From: Burkholderiaceae bacterium
Lineage (GTDB): Bacteria; Pseudomonadota; Gammaproteobacteria; Burkholderiales; Burkholderiaceae
Assembly (NCBI GenBank): GCA_947448625.1
Contig: CANFOT010000005.1
Coordinates: forward strand, 42,568 to 106,567
DNA length: 64,000 nucleotides
Direction of reading: 5' to 3'
The notes under the pieces were generated by a model. The model made no database searches, was not told the origin of the DNA, and saw only the letters and a list, made by a program, of their open reading frames with translations. Positions 57,346 to 64,000 of this stretch are shown piece after piece. Within the stretch, counting starts at the first letter, position 1. The number at the start of each line of letters is the position of its first letter. The position numbers were made by a program, and so were the translations under genes.

Positions 57346-58475
57346 GGTGAAAGGTAGCGTTGCAAATCGTTAAACAAGGCTAGCAAGGAAAGGGATATCA
57401 GCAGCAAAAAACCCACTTTTTGGAGCTTTTCCTGCAGGGATAATGACATTCGCTTACCAGCAACCAACTCCCATGCATCATACAGTAGCTGACCCCCATC
57501 AAGCATTGGCAGGGGCACTAAATTCAAAAGCCCAATACTGATACTCATGAGGGCCAAAAAGGCTGCAAATGGCTGCCAACCTACCTGGGCAGACTTCCCC
57601 GCCATATCAGCAATACTTAAGGGGCCGCCAAGCTGTTTTAGGGTTGTTTTCCCTGTAAATAAACCCAGCATGAGCCTCAGGGAGACCTTGGTAATCAAAT
57701 ACACCCGCTGACTGGCAAACCCTAGGGCATCTAGAGGCCCCAACTTGAGCTCCTTCCACTCCGAAGGTGGGCTGATTTGTGGAAGCAAGCCCAGCGTTTG
57801 AAATGGGTCAGATTCGGGTGCAATTGAAGGCAAATCAGCCTGCCGAAAGGTAGCAATTCGACGCCCGCCAGAAATATTCTGCAGCTCCAGAGCGAAGCCC
57901 TGCTCCCGAGTGACTGCGTCCAAGAGGAGCCAACGCAAGGCATTCCAGCTCGGAACCGAATCAAACTCCTCAAGAATCGGCGTGCTGCTGTAGTTAGATG
58001 ATAGATATTGCCAGCCAATAACCTGGTCACCAACCACCACCCCGAGTTTTGCGGCAATGGATTGCTCGGGCGGAGTCTGGAGTTGAGCTGGTAACTGGGG
58101 GGCGCCTGAGACATAAATTACCGAGAACAACATCACCGCCAAAAGGAAGTTGGCGAACGGTCCAGCAGCAACAATCAAGGAACGTTGCCATAGCGGCTTT
58201 ACATCGAAAGATTGGGCGCGCTCGTCCGCCGGAATAGTTTGCTGGCTATCACGCCCATCCAGTAATTTGACATAGCCACCAAGTGGAATAGAGGCAAGAA
58301 CCCACTCTGTGCCGTTATTGGCACGATAAGTAAACAGCGGCTTGCCAAAACCTAAAGCAAAGCGCAGCACTTTCACGCCACATAAACGTGCAGCTAAAAA
58401 ATGGCCATACTCATGAAAACTGACTAATACGCCTAGCGTAACCAGGAATGCAGCAAGAGTGATTAAAGCCTGCAC
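57342..58475 (-). CDS. rseP: Site-2 protease RseP, short form with one PDZ region
   Basis: A 377-residue inner membrane zinc protease that cleaves anti-sigma factor or remnant signal peptides. HEYGH (His21, Glu22, His25) is in the first helix and NLVPLPMLDGGQL in the third. Between helices 2 and 3 there is room for only one PDZ domain (about residues 130-225), whereas RseP of Escherichia coli (about 450 residues) has two. The start codon is GTG. It is 12 bases after dxr. Confidence 0.92.
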   Translation of the reverse strand: MQALITLAAFLVTLGVLVSFHEYGHFLAARLCGVKVLRFALGFGKPLFTYRANNGTEWVLASIPLGGYVKLLDGRDSQQTIPADERAQSFDVKPLWQRSLIVAAGPFANFLLAVMLFSVIYVSGAPQLPAQLQTPPEQSIAAKLGVVVGDQVIGWQYLSSNYSSTPILEEFDSVPSWNALRWLLLDAVTREQGFALELQNISGGRRIATFRQADLPSIAPESDPFQTLGLLPQISPPSEWKELKLGPLDALGFASQRVYLITKVSLRLMLGLFTGKTTLKQLGGPLSIADMAGKSAQVGWQPFAAFLALMSISIGLLNLVPLPMLDGGQLLYDAWELVAGKRMSLSLQEKLQKVGFLLLISLSLLALFNDLQRYLSP

Positions 58476-58487
58476 GAATCTACCGAT

Positions 58488-59678
58488 CTATTTCTTAATT
58501 GCACGAATAAATTGAACGGCCGCTTGACGAGCCAGAACATCAGCCTCAAGAATCGTATCCAGAGAATCTGCAGCAACTGGAGATAAGGCACTTAAACAAT
58601 GCTCAACTACGTTTGGAATGGACAAGTAAGGTAAACCTTCGTCCAAGAAAGCCGCAACAGCAACTTCGTTGGCAGCATTCAATACTGCAGGAGCGGTACC
58701 CCCCGCTTTCGCAGCAACAAAGGCCAAGCTCAAACATGGGAATTGCAAGAAATTGGGCTCCGTGAAGCTCAGACCCACCAACTGCGTTAAATCTAAAGGC
58801 GAGACACCAGCATCAATACGTTCCGGCCAAGCCAGGCCATAAGCGATTGGCGTGCGCATATCGGGCTGCCCCATTTGTGCCAGCACCGAGCCATCCCGAT
58901 ACCGCACCATGGAATGAACCACACTCTGCGGATGAATTAATACCTTAATTTTTTCTAGCGGTAAACCAAACAGCCAAAAAGCCTCGATAACTTCAAGCCC
59001 TTTATTCATCATCGTTGCAGAATCAACTGAAATCTTTCTGCCCATCACCCAGTTGGGATGAGCGCAAGCCTGCTCAGGAGTAATGTCAGCCAATTGTCCA
59101 ATAGGGCGATCTCTGAATGGTCCGCCAGAAGCAGTTAACCAAAGCTCCTCAACCCCCAGATGATCTGATGGATTTTTTGTGAAGCGATCAGGCAGGCATT
59201 GAAAAATCGCATTGTGCTCACTATCAATGGGGAGTAACTCTCCGCCCCCTGCTTTCATAGCTTGCATAAATAAATTGCCCGACATCACCAGCGCTTCTTT
59301 ATTGGCCAGCAGCACCCTCTTTCCAGCTTGCGCTGCAGCTAAGGCAGGAACCAGACCAGCAGCACCCACAATCGCTGCCATGACGGTATCGCATCCAGAA
59401 TCTGTTACCGCCCTAACCAAGGCTTGAGGCCCATAGAGCACTTCAGTAGAAATCTTTTTTTCCTGCAAAAGACGACTCAATTGAGAGGCGCCCTCAGCGT
59501 CAGCCACCACTGCAATAGCAGGCTTAAACTCGATACATTGCTCAGCTAAGCGCTCAATTTGTTTTGCTGCAGTCAGAGCCACCACGTTGAAGCGCTCAGG
59601 ATGGGCACGGATCACATCTAAGGTATTGACGCCAATCGATCCTGTAGATCCTAAGATGGCAACCTGCTTAAGAGACAT
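58488..59678 (-). CDS. dxr: 1-deoxy-D-xylulose-5-phosphate reductoisomerase
   Basis: A 396-residue NADPH-dependent enzyme that makes 2-C-methyl-D-erythritol 4-phosphate, the second step of the MEP isoprenoid pathway. The N-terminal [16 protein letters not shown] binds [19 protein letters not shown] carries the metal-binding Asp and Glu; the C-terminal helices are intact. The ATG at 59678 overlaps the cdsA stop as TGATG. Confidence 0.95.
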   Translation of the reverse strand: MSLKQVAILGSTGSIGVNTLDVIRAHPERFNVVALTAAKQIERLAEQCIEFKPAIAVVADAEGASQLSRLLQEKKISTEVLYGPQALVRAVTDSGCDTVMAAIVGAAGLVPALAAAQAGKRVLLANKEALVMSGNLFMQAMKAGGGELLPIDSEHNAIFQCLPDRFTKNPSDHLGVEELWLTASGGPFRDRPIGQLADITPEQACAHPNWVMGRKISVDSATMMNKGLEVIEAFWLFGLPLEKIKVLIHPQSVVHSMVRYRDGSVLAQMGQPDMRTPIAYGLAWPERIDAGVSPLDLTQLVGLSFTEPNFLQFPCLSLAFVAAKAGGTAPAVLNAANEVAVAAFLDEGLPYLSIPNVVEHCLSALSPVAADSLDTILEADVLARQAAVQFIRAIKK

Positions 59679-60505
59679 CAAATTAATCCAGCTAGCAATG
59701 CGGCAATCGGCATTGTTGGAATGAGAGCATCAACACGATCGAGTACGCCACCATGACCGGGCAGCAAATGACTGCTATCTTTAACGCCAGCCAAGCGTTT
59801 TAATTGAGATTCAAATAAATCTCCAAAGACGCTGAATGCTACCAAGACCGTCACCATCAAGAACATCGGCACCCAACCAAATCGGATAGCCCAAGCGCCG
59901 AATAGCGTGTCGCCAAGAGGTAAATACACTACGCATAAGAATGCATAAAGATAGCAAAGCACTAAACCACCTAGTGCACCCTCAATCGATTTCCCTGGGC
60001 TAATGTGTACAGCTAACTTATGCTTGCCAAAAGCTTTGCCGACAAAGTACGCACCGATATCAGCAACCCAAACGAGGGCCATGCTGCTTAATAAAAAAAC
60101 TAAGCCCAACTCACGCAAGAAAACCAATGCGAACCAAGTTGCTGGAAGAATGATCAAGCCCAGGATGCTGTAAAAAGGTTTGAGTTTTGGGAGTGAGAGA
60201 TTCATCCCTTTTGACAAAATGAACGGCGCCAGAAAGAACCAAAATAAGACTGCGATCATGAGCAAAGAGAACTGCCATGAAATCGCTTGCATACCCAATA
60301 AAAATAAGATGATCGCCAAGCAAAAAGCGGCATAGAGCCATGCAGCCTTCTTTGCTTCTGGCGCAATCATGCGACTCCACTCCCAAGCAGCAGCCACTAG
60401 CGCAACTAGGAAAAAAGCGCCCAAATAAATCGGCGGCAATAAAAACAAGATGGGCAATAGCACTGCCATCAAAATGGTGGCAGTAATGATTCGGGTTTTT
60501 AGCAT
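59678..60505 (-). CDS. cdsA: Phosphatidate cytidylyltransferase
   Basis: A 275-residue membrane enzyme with about seven helices, making CDP-diacylglycerol from phosphatidic acid and CTP. The diagnostic signature is in the C-terminal part: [20 protein letters not shown] followed by [10 protein letters not shown]. It supplies all phospholipids. It follows uppS by 17 bases. Confidence 0.93.
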   Translation of the reverse strand: MLKTRIITATILMAVLLPILFLLPPIYLGAFFLVALVAAAWEWSRMIAPEAKKAAWLYAAFCLAIILFLLGMQAISWQFSLLMIAVLFWFFLAPFILSKGMNLSLPKLKPFYSILGLIILPATWFALVFLRELGLVFLLSSMALVWVADIGAYFVGKAFGKHKLAVHISPGKSIEGALGGLVLCYLYAFLCVVYLPLGDTLFGAWAIRFGWVPMFLMVTVLVAFSVFGDLFESQLKRLAGVKDSSHLLPGHGGVLDRVDALIPTMPIAALLAGLI

Positions 60506-60522
60506 ATGGGGATGTAAGTTAC

Positions 60523-61296
60523 TTAGACTGCGTCGCTCAATGGCTCAGAAGCAAGCTGAGCGCTAGTGCGTCCAAAACGACGCTCGCGCTGACTAAACCA
60601 GTCGAAAGCTTTGTGCAATTCAGCTTCATCAAAATCAGGCCAGAGTGTATCCGTGAAATAGAGCTCGGTATATGCCAGTTGCCACAACAAGAAGTTGCTT
60701 ACCCGCTGCTCGCCACCAGTGCGAATAAATAAATCCGGCTCGGGCGCATAAGCCATTGATAAATGGGGCTGCAGCAACTCCTCAGACACCCGCTCCGGTT
60801 TCAAGCCTGGATTTGCAGTCAAACATTGGCGCATTGCCTGCAAAATATCCCAACGTCCACCGTAGTTGGCGGCAATCGTGAAAGTCAGCCCTTTACAGCT
60901 GGCAGTTTTTTCTTCGGAAAATTGCACCATCTCCTGAATTGCAGAATCAAAACGACTTAAGTCACCAATCAGGCGTAAAGAGATGTCATTTTCGGCAAGA
61001 CGGGAAACTTCGCTTTTTAATGACTTCAGAAACAACTTCATCAAGAAACCCACCTCTTCGGGTGGACGACGCCAGTTCTCAGAACTGAACGCAAATACGG
61101 TGAGATATTCCACACCAAGACGGCGACATTCTTGAACAATCTTGCGCACGGCACCCAAACCCTCAGAGTGCCCCGCTACACGCGGCATGAAACGCTTACT
61201 AGCCCAACGTCCATTGCCGTCCATGATGATGGCTACATGGCGAGGAATAGCGCTAGTCTCTGGAACAACCAAGGTAGAGCTAGTATGTTGTGTCAT
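60523..61296 (-). CDS. uppS: Undecaprenyl pyrophosphate synthase
   Basis: A 257-residue cis-prenyltransferase that builds the C55 carrier of peptidoglycan and LPS sugars. [16 protein letters not shown] holds the catalytic Asp, and [20 protein letters not shown] the diphosphate-binding Arg residues. The start at 61296 is in accord with the family, though a few N-terminal residues are variable. Confidence 0.95.
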   Translation of the reverse strand: MTQHTSSTLVVPETSAIPRHVAIIMDGNGRWASKRFMPRVAGHSEGLGAVRKIVQECRRLGVEYLTVFAFSSENWRRPPEEVGFLMKLFLKSLKSEVSRLAENDISLRLIGDLSRFDSAIQEMVQFSEEKTASCKGLTFTIAANYGGRWDILQAMRQCLTANPGLKPERVSEELLQPHLSMAYAPEPDLFIRTGGEQRVSNFLLWQLAYTELYFTDTLWPDFDEAELHKAFDWFSQRERRFGRTSAQLASEPLSDAV

Positions 61297-61326
61297 AAAG
61301 CGAATAATAAGAAATTGATCTGACGA

Positions 61327-61887
61327 TTAAACCGTCATGATCTCTTTTTCTTTTTCTGAAACTATCTTATCAACGTCCACAACTGCGCGATCGGTCATCT
61401 TCTGAATTTCATCGGTAGCACGACGCTCATCATCCTCGGAAATTTCTTTATCCTTAGTGAGGCGCTTGAGGTGCTCATTAGCATCACGACGTAAATTACG
61501 CACAGCAATCTTGGTATCTTCGCCTTCGTTTTTGACAACCTTAGTTAAATCACGACGACGCTCTTCAGTCAATGCAGGCATTGGTACCCGAATCACAGTA
61601 CCTTGCGACGCTGGATTAAGACCCAAATCAGAATCGCGAATCGCCTTCTCAATCACAGCTACCATCGTCTTTTCAAATGGCTGAACGTTGATCGTTCTAG
61701 CATCAGCCAAACCTAAGCTAGCCACTTGGCTGAGCGGCGTTGGGTTACCGTAGTAATCGACTTGGATGTGCTCCAAAATTCCTGGGTTTGCACGGCCAGA
61801 GCGAATCTTCGCCAAATTGGTTTTCAAAGCCTCAAGAGACTTCTGCATCTTTTGGTCGGTAGTGGTTTTAATTTCTGCTGCGGACAT
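61327..61887 (-). CDS. frr: Ribosome recycling factor
   Basis: A 186-residue protein that splits post-termination ribosomes with EF-G. The start [22 protein letters not shown] and [18 protein letters not shown] are typical, and the long three-helix bundle ends EKEKEIMTV. The ATG at 61887 follows GGAGG; the ORF track uses the TTG just before it. It is 11 bases after pyrH. Confidence 0.96.
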   Translation of the reverse strand: MSAAEIKTTTDQKMQKSLEALKTNLAKIRSGRANPGILEHIQVDYYGNPTPLSQVASLGLADARTINVQPFEKTMVAVIEKAIRDSDLGLNPASQGTVIRVPMPALTEERRRDLTKVVKNEGEDTKIAVRNLRRDANEHLKRLTKDKEISEDDERRATDEIQKMTDRAVVDVDKIVSEKEKEIMTV

Positions 61888-61898
61888 CAAGCCTCCTA

Positions 61899-62609
61899 TT
61901 AGACGTGTACTAAAGTACCTTCAGATTCACCTTGAACCACGCGCATTAAGGCGCCTGGCTTGAGAATTGAAAATACCTTGATTGGTAATTTGCGATCACG
62001 ACACAAGGCAAAGGCCGTTGCGTCCATCACCTGTAGGTTTTTAATAATGGCTTCATCAAAAGTGATTGTTTTGTACAAAGTAGCCGCTGGATCTTTCATT
62101 GGATCGGCACTATAAATACCATCTACCTTGGTAGCCTTCAGAACGATTTCAACACCCATCTCTGCACCACGCAAAGCAGCTGCAGTGTCGGTAGTAAAAA
62201 ATGGATTCCCCGTACCAGCAGCGAAGATTACAACCTTACCTTCACCTAGGGCGCGGATTGCACGGGGGCGAATATAGGGCTCAAGCACTTGGTCCATTCT
62301 TAAGGCAGATTGCACGCGAGCCTCTACGCCTTTTTGGCGCAAAGCATCTTGCAATGCAAGGGAGTTCATCATGGTAGCAAGCATTCCCATGTAGTCAGCT
62401 GTTGCTCGATCCATGCCGGCAGCGCCACCTGCTACACCCCGGAAAATATTTCCGCCGCCGATCACGATAGCCAACTGAACGCCGCTATTCACTACGTCGG
62501 CGATTTCCTTCACCATGGAATCAATGGTAACCGGATTGATGCCAAAAGCATCATCCCCCATTAGGGCCTCACCAGAGAGTTTTAAAAGAACACGTTTATA
62601 GGCTGGCAT
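61899..62609 (-). CDS. pyrH: Uridylate kinase
   Basis: A 236-residue hexameric UMP kinase. [16 protein letters not shown] is the phosphate-binding start; [11 protein letters not shown] and [16 protein letters not shown] are diagnostic. It provides UDP for pyrimidine nucleotides. Its leader contains a nine-base stem hairpin (62630-62652). Confidence 0.96.
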   Translation of the reverse strand: MPAYKRVLLKLSGEALMGDDAFGINPVTIDSMVKEIADVVNSGVQLAIVIGGGNIFRGVAGGAAGMDRATADYMGMLATMMNSLALQDALRQKGVEARVQSALRMDQVLEPYIRPRAIRALGEGKVVIFAAGTGNPFFTTDTAAALRGAEMGVEIVLKATKVDGIYSADPMKDPAATLYKTITFDEAIIKNLQVMDATAFALCRDRKLPIKVFSILKPGALMRVVQGESEGTLVHV

Positions 62610-62629
62610 CGTTTTATTTTCCGTAATTT

Positions 62630-62652
62630 GCTAAGCAATTTACTTGCTTAGC
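62630..62652. repeat. Perfect hairpin in the pyrH leader
   Basis: GCTAAGCAA, loop TTTAC, TTGCTTAGC: a nine-base perfect inverted repeat starting 21 bases upstream of the pyrH ATG. No U-tract follows on the minus strand. It may be an operator or an RNA leader structure. Confidence 0.5.
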
Positions 62653-62717
62653 TTATTGATCTTTAAGTACTTTTCAATATCTCGCCCAAATTATAAAGGG
62701 CTTGGCACCGATCAAAC

Positions 62718-62753
62718 AAAAGGGCATAGAAACCGAGGTTTCCATGCCCTTTT
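62718..62753 (-). terminator. Probable terminator after tsf
   Basis: On the minus strand AAAAGGGCAT and ATGCCCTTTT form the outer stem, with GAAACC/GGTTTC inside and one mismatch, followed by GTTTG. It lies 46 bases after the tsf stop and would end most rpsB-tsf transcripts. Confidence 0.7.
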
Positions 62754-62766
62754 GGGTATTGCAACC

Positions 62767-62786
62767 TTGCTGGGCAGGCCCAGCAA
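62767..62786. repeat. GC-rich hairpin between tsf and its terminator
   Basis: TTGCTGGG, loop CAGG, CCCAGCAA: an eight-base perfect stem immediately upstream (in transcription order) of the tsf terminator hairpin. It has no U-tract and may stabilise the 3' end. Confidence 0.5.
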
Positions 62787-62798
62787 TCTTGAAGCTAA

Positions 62799-63677
62799 TT
62801 AAGCACCTTTAGCAGCGGCAACCTGAGCGGCAACTTCAGCCGCAAAGTCGTCTTGACGCTTCTCAATGCCCTCACCCACCACAAACATCGTGAAACCCTT
62901 GATTGTTGTATTGGCAGCTTTAAGCATTTGCTCAACTGATTGCTTGTCGTTCTTAACGAAAGTTTGGTTCAATAAAGACACCTCTTTGAGGTACTTCTGA
63001 ATAGAACCTTCAACCATCTTTTCAACGATTTCTGGTGGTTTGCCAGATTCAGCAGCCTTTTGAACGGCAACACTACGCTCAACAGCAATTGCTTCAGCAG
63101 GAACATCAGCCATCGACAAAGCCACTGGCTTCATCGCAGCAATATGCATTGCAACGTCTTTAGCCGCAGTCTCATCACCGTCGAACTCAACCATCACACC
63201 AATACGAGTACCGTGCAGGTAAGAAACCAACTTATCGCTACCAGCGAAACGCTTGAAGCGACGCGGCATGATGTTCTCGCCGATCTTACCGATCAAGGCG
63301 CTACGAACTTCATCAACAGTTTGACCGTTCATTGGCAACGCAAGCAATGCAGCAACATCTGCCGGATTCTTTTCTGCAACCAATTTCACGCACTCACTTG
63401 TAAACGCCAAAAAGTCATCGTTCTTAGAAACGAAGTCAGTTTCGCAGTTCACTTCAAGCAAGGCGCCAGTAGTGCCGTTGATGAATGAAGCAACAATACC
63501 TTCAGCAGTAACGCGGGACGCAGCTTTACCAGCTTTGCTACCGAGCTTTACACGCAAAATTTCTTCTGCACGAGCCATATCGCCATCAGCCTCAGTCAAT
63601 GCTTTTTTGCACTCCATCATCGGAGCATCAGTCTTGGCGCGTAACTCGCCAACCATTGCAGCGGTAATAGCGGCCAT
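62799..63677 (-). CDS. tsf: Translation elongation factor Ts
   Basis: A 292-residue nucleotide exchange factor for EF-Tu. The start [33 protein letters not shown] is diagnostic, and [14 protein letters not shown] contains the TDFV motif that contacts EF-Tu. Its ATG overlaps the rpsB stop as TAATG, closer than in many bacteria, where the two are separated. Confidence 0.97.
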   Translation of the reverse strand: MAAITAAMVGELRAKTDAPMMECKKALTEADGDMARAEEILRVKLGSKAGKAASRVTAEGIVASFINGTTGALLEVNCETDFVSKNDDFLAFTSECVKLVAEKNPADVAALLALPMNGQTVDEVRSALIGKIGENIMPRRFKRFAGSDKLVSYLHGTRIGVMVEFDGDETAAKDVAMHIAAMKPVALSMADVPAEAIAVERSVAVQKAAESGKPPEIVEKMVEGSIQKYLKEVSLLNQTFVKNDKQSVEQMLKAANTTIKGFTMFVVGEGIEKRQDDFAAEVAAQVAAAKGA

Positions 63678-64000
63678 TATTCAGCTTTCCCTTCTTCAAC
63701 AAACTCTTCTTCGCCTTCTTTAACAGCGGTCAAGATTTCTTGAACTGAGTTTGATTTACCTTCGAGGATTGCGTCAGCAATACCGCGAGCGTAGAGAAGA
63801 ACAGCTTTGCTGGAGTCATCATTACCAGGGATGATGTAATCAACACCTTCTGGTGAGTGGTTGGTATCCACTACAGCGATAACGGGAATACCAAGCTTGT
63901 TAGCTTCAGTAATGGCAATCTTGTGATAGCCAACGTCCACTACGAAAATCGCATCAGGAACGCCATTCAAATCTTGAATACCGCCAAGTGCTTTTTGCAA
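63677..64000 (-). CDS. rpsB: 30S ribosomal protein S2, 5' part missing
   Basis: The C-terminal 107 codons of S2, open to the window edge. [22 protein letters not shown] and [26 protein letters not shown] are conserved, with an acidic tail [13 protein letters not shown]. The full protein is about 245 residues, so roughly 140 lie outside. The 'M' at the start of the ORF track entry is an in-frame TTG Leu codon, not the true start. Confidence 0.96.
   Translation of the reverse strand: MQKALGGIQDLNGVPDAIFVVDVGYHKIAITEANKLGIPVIAVVDTNHSPEGVDYIIPGNDDSSKAVLLYARGIADAILEGKSNSVQEILTAVKEGEEEFVEEGKAE

Noticed and set aside
63060-63488. 142-codon plus-strand ORF antisense to tsf
   Set aside because: Lies entirely over the conserved EF-Ts coding sequence; composition is that of an antisense frame.

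Overview
The window looks like a chromosome segment of a freshwater-type betaproteobacterium of the Burkholderiaceae, most like Polynucleobacter. This is inferred from gene order, the compact layout and the protein families, not from a database match. No rRNA, tRNA, CRISPR array, insertion sequence or phage gene was found, and no gene-free stretch exceeds 300 bases. Many junctions overlap by 1 to 8 bases (ATGA, TAATG, GTGA, TTGA), as in a streamlined genome.

Layout. 1-6.9 kb: a truncated PuuD-like membrane protein, 3-hydroxybutyrate dehydrogenase, a YqaA-type membrane protein, an acyl-CoA dehydrogenase with a class III CoA-transferase, and a cardiolipin synthase, EEP nuclease/phosphatase and BFD-type [2Fe-2S] group. 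7-19 kb: tungstate importer genes tupB and tupC (no tupA here) converge on a complete respiratory formate dehydrogenase locus on the minus strand. In transcription order that locus is apbC/mrp, DUF3305, DUF3306, a 696-residue poly-[4Fe-4S] protein, a TorD-type chaperone, a small Tat protein, the catalytic subunit (Cys, not Sec), the FeS subunit, a small lipoprotein, the cytochrome b subunit and a small secreted protein. The likely terminator of this operon lies inside the tupC coding sequence. 19-24 kb: Pit phosphate transporter with a DUF47 partner, then copper handling (copZ, copA) and a DUF3047 lipoprotein. 24-30 kb: envelope genes (GT39, UPF0104 flippase-like, GT9, PAP2), then rlmJ. 30-33 kb: SOUL protein, ldcA, tadA, queD, queE.

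33-41.7 kb: two tandem paralogous lipoproteins of unknown function, a B12-binding radical SAM protein coupled to a DUF455 ferritin-like protein, guaA and guaB, then rnfH-like, ratA-like and smpB. 41.7-46 kb: the most interesting locus. A circularly permuted ATP-grasp protein, an alpha-E protein, a transglutaminase-like protein and an Anbu-type proteasome homologue lie in one operon. An NtrC-like dyad and a sigma-54-like GG-N10-GC element lie just upstream, and the Anbu protein has a long lysine-rich tail. 46-64 kb: ppsA and its regulator ppsR, then the classical essential cluster on the minus strand (rpsB, tsf, pyrH, frr, uppS, cdsA, dxr, rseP, bamA, skp, lpxD, fabZ, lpxA, lpxB, rnhB, trmH-type methyltransferase). 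It links translation, isoprenoid and phospholipid supply, outer-membrane protein assembly and lipid A synthesis.

The genes suggest an aerobe that draws energy from formate with a probably tungsten- or molybdenum-dependent membrane enzyme, stores polyhydroxybutyrate, makes queuosine-modified tRNA, and may switch on a peptide-ligase/Anbu system when nitrogen is limiting (inference).
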